A stretch of DNA of 64,000 nucleotides, taken from positions 3,765,928-3,829,927 of the forward strand of contig JABBOT010000015.1 in assembly GCA_016165875.1 (NCBI GenBank). Direction: 5' to 3'. The notes below the pieces were generated by a model. The model saw only the letters and a program-made list of their open reading frames with translations, did not search any database and had not been told where the DNA came from. This document shows positions 51,201 through 61,835 of the stretch, one piece after another (the first letter of the stretch is position 1; each line of letters begins with the position of its first letter). Made by a program: the position numbers and the translations under genes. The DNA is from Acanthopleura granulata. Taxonomy: Eukaryota > Mollusca > Polyplacophora > Chitonida > Chitonidae.

Positions 51201-52236
51201 CCTTTGTAATATCATAAAAAACAAATTTATTTGATCGCTGTTTAATGCCATACTCAGGAATTAATCACTTACCTGTGTACAACAGTGGTCAAATTTCCTC
51301 ATGTATGAAGTTTTATGCTGTTTCATCTGAAGTCACGGCCGTGTTTCTCCAGGTGATGTCCCTCTCCACTTGAGCATCAGACAGACTTCAGACAGCGGGA
51401 AGCCCATAGTTGTGTCTGATCCAGACAGTCCACAGGTTAGGCAGTCAACATCTCAGTCAGATCTTTTGTATGTATGTATTGATTTGATTGGTATTTTATG
51501 CAGTACTCAAGAATATTTCGCCTACACTATGGCACTCAGCATTATGATAGGAGGAAACTGGACAAAGCCTGTGACCATCTTCAAGTTGCTGGCTTATGTA
51601 GCTTAGTGAAGTATGCTGTGGTTGAGTGGCCAAGGTGCTTGCCTTTCAGTCCCTAGGACATACCAGGTGCAGGTTCAAACCCAGCCTTGGACAGACAGTT
51701 TGTAGATTCTTCTGCTCTGACTTTTCTTTTGGGGCTCTTGATGACAGTAAGCAGGCAATAATGTTTGCCTGGCTGTTCATACAGCATTAGCTTTGTTGAA
51801 GATGTCTTGGCTTGTACTGAAATGGCATGAATGGTGGCACAGTCCTGCACAAGAGAATGAAACGGCAAAGCTGTCCCAATTAATATTCAAGGAGTGCATT
51901 GTCTCTCTTGATTTACTGGATTTCATAGATTAGTTTTGTGGTCAGACAGTAACCTTATTTTGCTTTTGTGGAGTAAAAACTTAGAAAATTTCCACATTCA
52001 AAAGAAATTCCATGACAAGTATTTGGACATTTTAAGTGTTAAGTTTTTTTCTTGCAGAGATATCTGAAGTTTATTTAATGTATGCTACACCTGCTGCCAT
52101 TATTTGTTTCTACAGTTGTCATATTGTGTGTATATTTTTTTCCTGAAGGGAAAATGTTTGATTTAATCTTCAGGCTAAAGAATACAGAAGCATTGCAGAT
52201 GAGACTATCAAGCGATTACCTCCCCCTTTGCAATGA
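42246..52236 (+). CDS. NUBPL: NUBPL (IND1), mitochondrial complex I Fe-S assembly factor, complete
   Basis: Ten exons: 42246-42347, 44031-44187, 45133-45167, 45726-45816, 46633-46672, 47919-48009, 48759-48852, 49935-50141, 51353-51435, 52174-52236 (TGA). All phases match; the product is 320 aa, against 319 in human. The N-terminus ([20 protein letters not shown], then FSRFLSSSG) is basic with few acids, as expected of a mitochondrial presequence. The deviant Walker A motif GKGGVGKST is at 76-84, [10 protein letters not shown] follows, and DMPPGTGD marks the Walker B/switch region. C245 and C248 (VCPKCGH) form the CxxC that holds the bridging 4Fe-4S cluster in Mrp/NBP35 ATPases. NUBPL delivers Fe-S clusters to respiratory complex I. 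All key motifs are intact. The start is the ATG at the head of a presequence-like peptide. Confidence 0.95.
42692..42709. repeat. Poly-T run, 18 bases
   Basis: In NUBPL intron 1. The rest of this intron (42348-44030) shows no supported feature. Confidence 0.9.
44285..44545. repeat. Two-copy direct repeat in NUBPL intron 2
   Basis: AATGTTCAGAAAAGTAAAATTTTGAGTCC and, about 170 bases on, GATGTTCAGAAAAATAAAATTTTGAGTCC, both followed by CCTACAAACAACGATAAAA-like sequence. Confidence 0.6.
45850..46114 (-). repeat. SINE, near full length, NUBPL intron 4
   Basis: TTGGTGTTTTACACCGTACT, GGAAACCGGGCAGAACTCCG, CCGCAGGTTGCTGGCAGACC, and the tRNA-like end TCTGGGTCATTGCGATGCG...CTGATCCACGGAAGCCCC. Confidence 0.8.
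46277..46437 (+). repeat. SINE, 3'-truncated
   Basis: Starts GGCCTGGCCCTGCGGTGGAG, has GGAGTTCAAGTCCAACTC and GGGAAGGTGTGCCAGCAACC, and stops before the CCTCCCACCATAATG block. Confidence 0.7.
46905..47918 (+). repeat. 55-bp array of NUBPL exon 6 acceptor copies
   Basis: About 17 units, the first nine at exactly or nearly 55-bp spacing (46921, 46976, 47031, 47086, 47141, 47196, 47251, 47306, 47360). Each contains CTGTTGCTTTCA(A/G)CATGTCT. The true junction is the last unit: CTGTTGCTTTTAG|CATGTCTATGGGGTTTATG at 47918/47919. Roughly six upstream copies keep AG; many read CAACATG and so lack the acceptor AG. A foreign SINE tail interrupts the array at about 47395-47466. Confidence 0.88.
47395..47466 (+). 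repeat. Second SINE family, tail fragment
   Basis: CGATATGGCTGAGATATTGC, CGATGTGGCGTTAAGCCATAATC, ending in (ATTC)n. It differs from the main SINE tail and is inserted in the NUBPL exon 6 array. Confidence 0.55.
49318..49574 (+). repeat. SINE, full length, NUBPL intron 7
   Basis: GGACCTCTGTGGCCAAGGGGG tRNA-like head, ATAAGTTCAAGCCCATC, GTATGTGGGAAGGTATACCA, TCTCCTCCTACCACAATGC and the tail AAAACACCAATCAAATAAATAA. Confidence 0.8.
50708..51050 (+). repeat. Distinct tRNA-derived SINE, NUBPL intron 8
   Basis: The head GTGGTTAGAGAGTCCGCCTC with GATCCAGGTTCAAGTTTGG resembles tRNA A and B boxes. The body (TCTGGTGTCTTTGGCAAGAT, CACAAGAAGACACACTATAT) is unrelated to the main family. Confidence 0.6.
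51220..51290 (-). repeat. SINE tail fragment
   Basis: TTTATTTGATCGCTGTTTAA, TGCCATACTCAGGAATTAAT; just upstream of NUBPL exon 9. Confidence 0.45.
51475..51595 (-). repeat. SINE, 5'-truncated, NUBPL intron 9
   Basis: GATTGGTATTTTATGCAGTA, CTCAAGAATATTTCGCC and CAGCATTATGATAGGAGGAA. Confidence 0.7.
51608..51880 (+). repeat. tRNA-Leu-like SINE relic
   Basis: GTGGTTGAGTGGCCAAGGTG, then GTGCAGGTTCAAACCCAGCC: A- and B-box-like blocks at tRNA spacing, but no cloverleaf that I would call a functional tRNA. A similar head (GTGGCCGAGTGGTCAGGG) occurs near 45220. Confidence 0.5.
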
Positions 52237-55100
52237 TTGATGATTGGACAAGCCTGTTGGTGACCTTGAGTGCCATATTTGTGACCTTGAGTGCCATATT
52301 GTGACCTTTGGTGTCATATTGTGACCTTTGGTGCCATGTGTAGGCATCAGTCCTGTGCAGTAGTTCAAAAGAATGCTGACTGTATTGTATAGTAAGATTC
52401 TAATTTTTCAGGATGGGGGCGAGGCCATTTTCAGAGAATTTGTTATTACAGTCAGCCTTCAAAACTGATGTAAATTTTAAAATACATTAATTATTGTTGA
52501 GAAAATCTCTGCAGTTAACCCCGTAATGAAGACTGGTAGTGAATGATCGGGGATATTTTCTCTTGTCCTGAAGGCAGCTGTAATCCATAAATATATCAAT
52601 AGAAGGTACATTTTATTTTACAGACATTAAGGTACCGTGTAAGTACTGGCATTACCTGGGATATTGATAGGAAGAAAAGATGCGTCAGTATATGAGTTTA
52701 GTAAGAGGGACTAAATTTTATCTAAAGCTTTTGTTTTCTGCTTTAAAACAGCAATGTTAGAAGGAGTCAATATTGTATATAAAACCAGCATTGATATTGG
52801 TGGATAATGGTGTCAGAGATTTGCGATGTTGCAAGACTTAAAATTGATTGAATGGCTAAATAAGATTTTCAGGATAGAAGAGGAAGCCTACTTATAACAA
52901 AACAAAATTAATTATGGCTCTTTTGTTTTTGACAAAGGCATAAGCCCATCCTGTCTTGGTTAATAAGTCTCATTTTTGCCATCCATGGCAAGTGGCAGTT
53001 TTTATGATGTGTAACGTACATAATGGAGGACGTGTGTATGTAATCATATGAGTGCTTGTATACCAAGGCACCAAATTTCTTAAACTCCATCAACCAGTTA
53101 GCGATACTGATACCAATGGATTTCTTTGAACTGTATGTACTCTGACATTTAAATATGTGATTTTAAATGTTTGGAATTTAGCAAGCCATGAATGTGTAAG
53201 TTATGTTCATGTTGGGCTATATGCAAATAACTGCCCTAAATGACCTAAAATTTTACCCCTGAAAAAGTGCATTTGTGGAGGCAAATTTATGTTGTAAAAT
53301 ATTTTTTTTCGGAGCTGAAACTTTCAGTTTTACCAGTACAATATCATCCAACCTTTCAAAGAAACCTGAAAACACCATTCCAAAATCAGTAGGACTCTCA
53401 GAATTCATTGATGAAATTTTAGGTCATTTAGGGTTCACTTGAAACATAAAGCTACTTTTACTAGATTTTAGCTAACTTCCTAGCATCAAATTCAATCATA
53501 TTTTGAGACACAAGTATGAGTAGGCATATATGGACTAATTAGGACAAGATATGGTGTAAATGACCTAAACAGTCACTTCAAATAAGTATTTTTTAGGGTC
53601 AAATAACTGTCATACAATATCTTTTTGATGCTGAATCCTACATTTTGCCAGTAGCATTTTATACTACCTCCAAATAAACCTTAAAACAACTTTGTTAGAT
53701 CGGTAGATTTCTCAGAATAAGGCAGAACGAGCAACTTTTTCATGGATGAAATTTTAGTTTAGTTACAGATAATATTAATTAAATGTAATTATTGGTGTAC
53801 ACTGTTGGATGGTGGATTTCAGTGTTGCTGGCAACTGATAGATCTCATTTGTTTGGTGCATTTAATTGTTTATGCATGTCCGCTGTTAAATGAGTGATGT
53901 GTGCTGTTGGAAGACATGTTTTAATTAGTGTACTGTTTGAAGAAACACACATGTAAAATATTTCAGAAAACATTTGTTTTTATGCTTCTTTAATTTGTTT
54001 TCTAAGTTTAATATAGGAATATATGTTGATGAAAAGTATTTTAAAAAATCTTCAATAAAGTGATACGTCTAACATAATATCAGATGTGGTCATTTCTTGT
54101 TGACCCTAGGCATTTTTCAGGGTATTGCATTGCTGACAGTATATCACTTCATTTGAAGTGTGTGTTGGGCAACCATAGCTGAGAGGTTTGCAATCCCGCA
54201 TAGCCTCTCCTCAATGCTGTCTCTGTGAGCTCAAGTCTAGCTCTGGCTGGGTTCCTCACCAGCCGTCCGTAGGAAGGCCTGCCAGCAACCTGCGGATGAC
54301 AGTGGCTTTCCCCTGGACTCGGCCCCGTTTCCTCCCGCACTCTCATTCTGGCCGCCATTGTATATAGGCCCCAGTTTGAAATATTCTTGAGTACGACATA
54401 AAACACCAATGAAATAAATAAAATAAAATAAATCATTGAATGTATGAACTGCAGTGTACATGTGTTTTCAGTCCGGTATCTTGTGAAAGCAGTGGGTTAC
54501 AAACACCCTGGAAACTCCCGTTTCCTGCACCAGTAAACCTTCGTGGGCCTGTAGGCCTGTAAAAAATGAAAACTTCATGAGTGTGGTCGCAAAACAGTAG
54601 TCAGTTACATTTAAATAACTACAGTGTAAATGGACTTTGTCATGGTTCCTGATTGAAGAAAGTCATTTTTTTTGCTATGCTTCCGGCCATGTCAGCTTAT
54701 TTCACTGCCCACATGATGTATATAAATTGTTACGTGCATGTTGGCTGGGTGTATTCCGCCCACCTGAACTCTACCTACATTAGTGCCTTTACACGTATCT
54801 TTTTATTCAAATTTGTCTTCTCTCCGCCCCCCCCCCCTGCCCTCCCTGTGTCTGATTCCAAACACATGCAAAAGTGGCCAGTGGACCAACCTTTAGAGTT
54901 CTAAGGAAATCTCGAGATTCGACCGCAATTTACCTTTACGTATACATCAACGTTAAAGAGGGGCAATAACTCTCCACGCCCAACTCTTTTGTGACGGAGG
55001 CGAAAAGTGGTTGTTTTGGTGTACCTAGCAACGGGGAAGCTAGTTTCACTTTGCCGCACGCGACACCATCCTTGCTTGAAATTTCACCAGTTATCCTCAC
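52237..55100. other. NUBPL 3' flank and intergenic interval
   Basis: AATAAA at about 54054 is followed by a spacer. A diverged repeat with TGACCTAAAATTTTACC, GAAACTTTCAGTTTTACCAG and GACTCTCAGAATTCATTG fills 53220-53770; part of it resembles 3440-3550 and 30860-30990. One SINE follows. No coding exon was supported. Confidence 0.5.
54165..54433 (+). repeat. SINE, full length
   Basis: GGGCAACCATAGCTGAGAGG head, TGAGCTCAAGTCTAGCTC, GGCCTGCCAGCAACCTGCGG, GTTTCCTCCCGCACTCTC and the tail AAAACACCAATGAAATAAATA. Confidence 0.8.
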
Positions 55101-55128
55101 CATACGCAGTTCTATCACTTGAACAACC

Positions 55129-56262
55129 ATGGCCAGCGGGACGGATTTTGTTGATGCTAAAATCCGGCAAAGAAAAGTTCTCTTATTTTCGAAATCGTAC
55201 TCGCCCGACTGTAAACGAGCCAAAGCAATCCTCGACGAATACAATCTGAAAGAGTCGGCCTTTGAAGTGGTCGAAATTGAAAGGCGTCAAGATTGTACCC
55301 AAATACAAAATTATTTCCAGATTTTGTGTTTGACAGACAACAGATCGGTAAGTTCTGTTTTCTCACTCTTCTTCAAGGCTCATTAATATTACTTTTTACA
55401 ATACCGGTAGGCCTACTTAATTCTTCCAGCAAAATTTAACGATAGTGTCCGAGTCCTACATGTAGCCTACTTGAAATCCAAAATGACAACTCCCGACTTT
55501 TGCCCTGTGTTGTGCGGAAGGAGACAAAAATTATAGTGAGTTTAATTATGTAAGAACAATGATGATTTATCCCCCACCGCCTTTCTTTGCGAATTTTGAA
55601 TATTAATAGCTGCCAGTGGAGTTTGTTTGTCCCGCCTGGGCATGAGAGAGATCCAAGCTTTCGGGCAAATGAAAGAGTTTATTCATATTGACTATGCTGT
55701 CGTCATTGTTTTAAATCTGATGTGATATGATTTTTTTTTAATTTTTTTTTTTTTTTTGACCACACAGGAACAACCTACGGAAACAAAATTAATCTCTTGC
55801 ATTTTTGCCTGGTACAACGACATTTAAATAGGCCTATCGACTTGTACATGTATGCGCCATTTCTCTTTATTCTTGCCGTATGCCGACATCTTTAGTCAGT
55901 GCTTCAAAGGCCTGCATATTATGGTTTTCTTGCAATACACACACATGTACTTCAAGCAGATTAAAATTCTACACATGCATGACAAAGTCACTCATGTGGT
56001 GTGTTAAGCATGATTAAAAACTGATCGGAAAATTGCAATTACCCGGGCCTTTAACCGTAGTTTTTACCATCTACTTGAAGGAGGTATGACAGGCCCCCAG
56101 CTTGAATGTGATTGATGCCTCTATGCATTTTACCGTGTTTATGCTCTGCAGGTTCCGCAACTTTTCGTCAAAGGAAAATACATAGGAGGCGAAAAGGAAA
56201 TACCCATTCTCCACGACAGCGGAGAGTTGAAAAGACTATTTGCAGATGCTCGTGCCTTGTGA
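55129..56262 (+). CDS. Glutaredoxin-like protein with SPDC active site
   Basis: Two exons, 55129-55347 (73 codons) and 56152-56262 (TGA), phase 0, giving 109 aa, the usual single-domain glutaredoxin length. VLLFSKSY at 17-24 leads into residues 25-28, which read S-P-D-C. The first, nucleophilic cysteine of the classical CPYC site is serine (codon TCG) while the second, C28, is kept. The cis-proline is P75 (SVPQLFVKGKYIGG) and the glutathione-binding Gly pair is 85-86. Dithiol glutaredoxins reduce glutathionylated proteins through the first cysteine, so classical activity is doubtful. Two further cysteines, C56 and C67, could contribute. The start ATG has favourable context (AACAACCATGG) and precedes the first beta strand by about 15 residues. 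No targeting peptide is evident, so cytosol is likely. Family assignment is firm; function is open. Confidence 0.88.
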
Positions 56263-57697
56263 TATATACTGAATCGTCTACTTCGTGCAGATTTACCTCA
56301 GGGACTTCAGTTTACGTCATGTTTACGCCAGGACGGAGGGAGTTTATTACTGAGGTGACGCTGAATGGTTGGATGGGTGTGATTGTAAAGGATGAAGTGA
56401 ACACAACGATAACTATGAAAGTGAAATTCTTTTTATTTACAATGGAAGTCTGTATGAATATCTGTTGGTTATATACAATGTATGGTATATCTATATATAT
56501 TTAAGATGCACTGTTTTTTGTTGTTGTTTGTTTGTTTTTTTAAGTACATAGAAGACACCTTCATTTAATGTCAACATTTTAACGTTTCTGTCCTTTTCAC
56601 GTTGTTGTGATAATTTTTATGTCATGGGTTTACGAAAACGTTGAGAATTTCCTGACATGAAACTATACTCCTTTACAAAATAATAAAAATTTATACGTTG
56701 TTCTAGTTGGCATCGTATGGAAGAAACCAAATCGCGATCATATTCTTGAATACGGCGTGTGAATACATGTATTTACAAAACTATCCGAATACATGGAGTG
56801 ATTGGTACACACTTTTTGCGTTGCTTTTTATGGAGCAACGATAGAACATACGTATACATATAGATTTATCAAGCGAAAGCCTTGACGTCATGTTCAACGC
56901 ATCTAACATACTCGAATTTACCGATTCGTGATTTCAGCGGTCACAAATTCCATCTGAACTGGGTTGATTTCGGCCTACCTTCGTTTAAAAATCATCCAGC
57001 GCAAAAAAGCATCAAATATGCATGCTTTGTATAGATGAAAATATTGGACACCCACCGTGAAAATATACCATTAAAACAGAATGTTTTTTCCTTTGATTTT
57101 CTCAACAAAATAGACGTTTTCGACATAAGCTAACACATGCGCAGTGCCTTACGCTGTATGGCAAAAGATAGTTCCGCAGTACCTGATCCACTTAAGATAC
57201 CAGAAGTGGGCCAGTTACTACCATATTAGGCTAAAGATGGCAAAAATAGCCAATATAAATTTTTTGTGACTGTCGAGGCAATTTTGTAGCAAAATAACAG
57301 TTCTGTTAACTCTGATCTTACAAATGCAGCCTGCATCATAACGCGAGGCAACAAAGAAGCACCGTCAGTGCCGTGCAAAATCGAACAGCTTTCTACGCTT
57401 GGGTTGTTCTGTCGAACTTGTCTTCATTCCTGTGTATGTGGCCGCGTGTGCATAGACTGCAGCATTTACATACTTTTCATAACATACAGCGCTGAGACAG
57501 TGTAACAGATTGTGACGCCCTCCCCCTACTGTTCCCACGCGTACGATAAAAGGTATAATATACACCCAACGCCAGGAAAAGAGGAAGTATTGAGAACGTC
57601 ATCTGCAAACTGATCCCTCAAACATATTTTATTTGAGGGACTATAGTATTTAATGACTTGACTGATAGTTCACCACGGCCATCTAGGTAACCAGATC
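56263..57697. other. Intergenic between glutaredoxin and SLC5 gene
   Basis: AATAAAAATTT near 56681 is a candidate glutaredoxin polyadenylation signal. The hairpin TCCCTCAAA...TTTGAGGGA at about 57612-57640 lies just past the SLC5 stop on the - strand. Nothing else was recognised. Confidence 0.5.
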
Positions 57698-60600
57698 CTA
57701 ATGATAGAAGGCAATTAAAAAGACGGCTACGGCCAGTAAAATGACGGCGTTGACATCCAGTAGTATCCGAGATCGTCGCTTCTCCCGAATATTTGTCAGC
57801 CGTTTGATTTGAGCCGCCATTTCTTCTGCCGTCAGCTCTGCCGATTTTACACCGGACAGTCCACAGCATGTCTCCAAAACCCTCCGCCATCTTGGTTTCT
57901 GTCGAGGCGTGGAATCTAAGTTAATGTAAAAGGGAAATAAACTAGGATCGTTTAAAAAAATTCATGCAGATTACATGTACGTGTCAACATTTTATGAAAA
58001 GCTAATACCCATGACTTACATGCCTCTAAAGCAAGGTATATATATATATGTATGTATACATATAATGGCTATTTACTTCTATTGCGGGCACTCCGCTCGC
58101 AAGCACAGACTGTAATGAACAGATCCCTTCCTTTATGCCGATGGGACAACAAGAAAAAATGCAGTGAGTCTTTTCCACAAAAATCCATGATGTATATAGT
58201 TTTTTCAACACACATACCAATAACGACTATATCTGCAGCGAAACGTTGGTTATCCGTCCTGATAATCTGGAAAATACAGTTAGACTGACCAGGCACGTAA
58301 AGCTTTTCAATAAATGTACAGCGTAGATTAAAATATTTCAGAAGCTCTGAAAAGCTGCGCCTAAACCAAACCCGGTGCGCAGCTAAACAGAAGTACACGT
58401 ATGATCACACGAAAGAATGTCTTATGGCAGATCGCCGAAAGCAGCAGAGTGGATTAATCATACTCCTGGACTGAACAGATGGTTCCTGGGGAACAGATAT
58501 AATGCTGCTGATGTTCCAAAGAGACATACATAACACATACCCCCTACAAAGATGACGGATTGCATTTTCATCGATCTAACGGATTAATACTTTCCAGAGT
58601 ATGGATTAATTCGTTACAACATACAATGCAGTATTTCGTTAGATCATTGAGAAAGCAATCCGTCATCCTTCAAGTAACGAGCTCAACGGAAGATTTTTTT
58701 TTTAAAGGTATATGTTCTCTATACTTACCATTCTTACCACCGCTTCTCTCCTCTAACCAGTCTGTGTCTTCATCGTCAACAGGCATGTCGCGTGAATGTC
58801 GCGTCCACCACGTGACCCGATGTAACTGTGGAACAAAAACACGACAAATTTGTCAAAATTCTATAATACCGGTTCAGTTGCCGTGCAAATAGTCATAGAT
58901 TTTGTTCAGTATCTGAGTGGCACTGGTGACTGTTTCCCTTTGAATTTGTCCAGTCTACACTATGCAACTTTCGCTCCCATATTTAGATGTCGATTCTCAG
59001 TTCTATCGTCTCGCAACGCCGGCACACATCCTGTCTCATGTGAACATACAGAAAACATTCCGTGTCCCCCAGTCTTACTCCAGCCAATATTTTCCATGGT
59101 GTCTATATATCAGTGTAGGAGATCATATCTGTCTGAACGTACAGACCTGCACAAATGTGTGCGCTGCAATTTCGGCGGCCCCATGGTCATTTCTTTGTAG
59201 CCTACATGCCTTAAAGACCATAAATGTCTGAAGGTTATTTACATCTAACATATTTATTTATTTATTTCATTTGAATTTTACGCCATACTCAAGAACATTT
59301 CACTTATACGACTGCAGCCAGCATTATGATGGGAGGAAACCTGGCAGAGCACGACTGAAACCCACAACCATCCGCATGTTGCTGGCAGACCTTCCCACGT
59401 ACGGCCAGAGAGGAAGCCAGCATGAGCTGGACTTGAACTCACAGCGACCGTGTTGATGGGAGGCTTCTGGGTCGTTACGCTGAACTAACGGGCTAGTAAC
59501 TGGCTACAAAACAGGAAAAAATATTTTCCAGTCCAACTAAACAAAGACCTACAAACCAATTGGTTTTCAGGCTTCCTGTAGCCAAAACTTGGAAACATGT
59601 ATGTTTTCTGATTCACACATCAATGTAGAACTGAGTGTGTCAGCGTTCGAACGAACGTCATTTGGTTGAGATTGGAATATTTCCAGACGATTCTGTCACC
59701 TATGTCCAAGATCATCGCCCGATGTTAAAACGAAACCTTCCCCTGGTGCTTTTTGTTTGGTACTAATGCGGTAACACCATAGCTTTCAATGTGAAATTTA
59801 GAATTTAACCAAAATAACTAAATATTATCCTTAAGTTTAAAAAAATGACTATTTACCTTTTCCGGAGACCGAGCTGGAGTAAAAAGACTGATGATGAGAA
59901 TTAGTATGGCTGTGACAGCAATCTCTGTAGCGGCCACATACAGGAAGTGAACCTTGACCACGAATGGTCTGTCATCCGAGACGTCACAGGCCGGGGCCGG
60001 GTAGACCACGGACAACACCAGACGGGTCACACCCACAAGCTGACCAGCGATCATCCCGTAAAACGCCCCCTATAGGGTCAGGGAATAAAATCACAGTTAG
60101 AGGTAGACATTCGTACATTTGTGGCAGCTGTTCCACGTGGTCTGATTTTGGTTTCTAAAGATTGCGATTGGTCGCAAAATTGGATCGTACATGGAGGACA
60201 CATCTCGTCGTATACAATGCTCCAGATAAGCGTTTTTATGGTAAGCTAAGTATTCAAATGACAGTTCAGGTCGTCAACCAGTGAAGAAGGATTTGATTCC
60301 AAATCGATACATAACAGTTTAGAAACCACAACGATTTTTTCCAAAGTTGTAATGGATAACCGAAGCCAGATTGTAGACCAGAAAGACAGTGAAAGGCCAG
60401 ATTATCGTCTTACCTAGCAAATAGACAAAGTATAGATTTTGTTTACCGGTTCGGTGGCTCGTTTCCAAAAGAAGCCTAAGATGAACACTGTTCCCCAAGG
60501 TGGACCCACACAGGACATAAGCATTTGCCAGTACTGCCACAGTTCTCCCCCTTGGGCAGCTTGCATGATGGGAATCCACAAGATGGCGCACCCAACCAAT

Positions 60601-61712
60601 GCCAAAACAACAACCCTGCATAAATGGTTATAAATATGTTCAATTTTTTTGGGACATGTGAAGAAAATTAATTGGTAATTACACCTTTTTTGAACCAGAC
60701 ATAATTCATATATGCAACATTACTCACAGTCCATAAAATGATTTATTTAAGAACATTATCCGTATGATGTTTGTATAAAAATATTGTACCATTAGGCTTA
60801 CATTTTTTTTTAAATTAAGCGAATTCCAAATATTTATTGGAATACAATACAAACTGTTTAACATGCCCTTTATTACGGCATATATAGCCCCTCTATATTT
60901 TTCTAAAGGCCTATATGTAACTGCCAGTGGAACACATAGATAAGCTAACTGAGGACAGAACAGTTCTAAACTGCCGAACTAGGAATACTTTTGCTCAGCT
61001 TGTGTTATGGGAAGGTTGTCAATTCAACCGTCAGTAATTAATGATTCTCACTCGCTGGTGTTCTTACTACCTGTGTCATCTCACCTGACAACAATAAACA
61101 ATTTCCACTCACGCTGTTTGCTCCATGTACATATATCACCTTATCTGCCAACAATCAACGATTGCTACTAGCTAACGTTCTTTCTACATGTATCACCTGC
61201 CAAGAATCAAAATTCCCACTCGCTGGCGTTCTTTCTACGCGCATTCCAACTCCCTGGCGTTCATTCTAAATGTATCTCTTTACCTGCTAACGATCAACAA
61301 TTCTCACTCGATGGCGTTCTTTCCAAATGTATTACCTGCCAACGATCAACGATTCCTACTCCCTGGCGTTCTTTCTAAATGCATCACCGTACCTGCAAAG
61401 ATTAGTAATTCCCACTCGCTGACGTTGAGTCTTAATGTATCATTCTACCTGCCAATGATTAGCAATTCCTACTCGCTGACGTTCATTCTAAATGTATCAC
61501 CTTACCTGCCAACGATTAGCAATTCCCGCTCGCTAGGGTTCTTCTAAATCTATCACATTACCTGCCGACGATCAACAATTCCCACTCGCTGGCGTTCTTT
61601 CTACAACGTGTCCAGAGGTCCATGGTAAAAATACTACTGGCGCTATTGAAGACTGACGTCAGGGTACTCATGCAAGCGGCAAACAACGCTGCCAACATTA
61701 AACCCCGAATAC
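57698..61712 (-). CDS. SLC5-family sodium/solute cotransporter, C-terminal exons, 5' partial
   Basis: Five exons: 61712-61562, 60615-60447, 60069-59857, 58825-58729, 57915-57698 (TAG), phases consistent, about 282 residues. The first exon has [20 protein letters not shown] and [11 protein letters not shown], the conserved SLC5 stretch that contributes to the Na2 site (paired serine/threonine) and leads into later helices. Then [41 protein letters not shown] and the extracellular RPFVV segment. LTWWTR precedes a charged linker. The last exon carries the membrane-proximal CCGL motif and a final helix, [20 protein letters not shown], ending at His. Length and order match SGLT-type members (SLC5A1/2/9-like): plasma-membrane sodium-driven sugar or related transport. 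Substrate cannot be deduced. The 5' exons are past 64000. Confidence 0.9.
58551..58667. mobile_element. MITE-like element, 117 bp
   Basis: Ends GATGACGGATTGC and GCAATCCGTCATC are perfect inverses over 13 bases, with inner ATCTAACGGAT versus TTCGTTAGAT. Same family as 8108-8236. It lies in the last SLC5 intron, next to the exon at 58825-58729. Confidence 0.75.
59249..59505 (-). repeat. SINE, full length, SLC5 intron
   Basis: TTATTTATTTATTTCATTTG, GCCAGCATTATGATGGGAGG, GTTGCTGGCAGACCTTCCCA, TGGACTTGAACTCACAGCGA and tRNA-like end GGGTCGTTACGCTGAACTAA. Confidence 0.8.
61040..61600 (-). repeat. 57-bp array of SLC5 exon/donor copies
   Basis: About nine units, mostly 56-57 bp apart (junctions at about 61335, 61392, 61448, 61505 and 61561). 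On the transcript strand the unit contains AGAACGCCAGCGAGTGGGAA and TTGTTGATCGTTGGCAGGTAA, copies of the end of the exon at 61712-61562 and its donor GTCGGCAG|GTAATG. At least seven decoys keep CAG|GT (GTAAGG, GTAGAA, GTACGG, GTAATA, GTAAAG, GTGATA). Read-through hits TAA at the junction. Confidence 0.88.
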
Positions 61713-61737
61713 CTGAAAGCCAATTTGAAACCTTTCG

Positions 61738-61835
61738 ATTTATTTATTTAGTTGATTTATCTTTTAGGCTATACTCCTAAATATCTGACTTATTGCACGA
61801 CGACTAGCATTATGACGAGAGGTAACTGGGCGGAT
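61738..61835 (-). repeat. SINE 3' fragment
   Basis: TTATTTATTTAGTTGATTTA, TATACTCCTAAATATCTGAC and AGCATTATGACGAGAGG; diverged and truncated, immediately upstream of the SLC5 exon at 61712. Confidence 0.55.

Noticed and set aside
51608..51690. Possible tRNA-Leu gene
   Set aside because: A- and B-box-like blocks are present, but no complete cloverleaf with acceptor stem pairing was seen; better explained as a SINE head.
57618..57890. 90-codon minus-strand frame starting MAEGFGDML
   Set aside because: A shifted-frame shadow of the last SLC5 exon, whose true frame carries the CCGL motif and the terminal helix.
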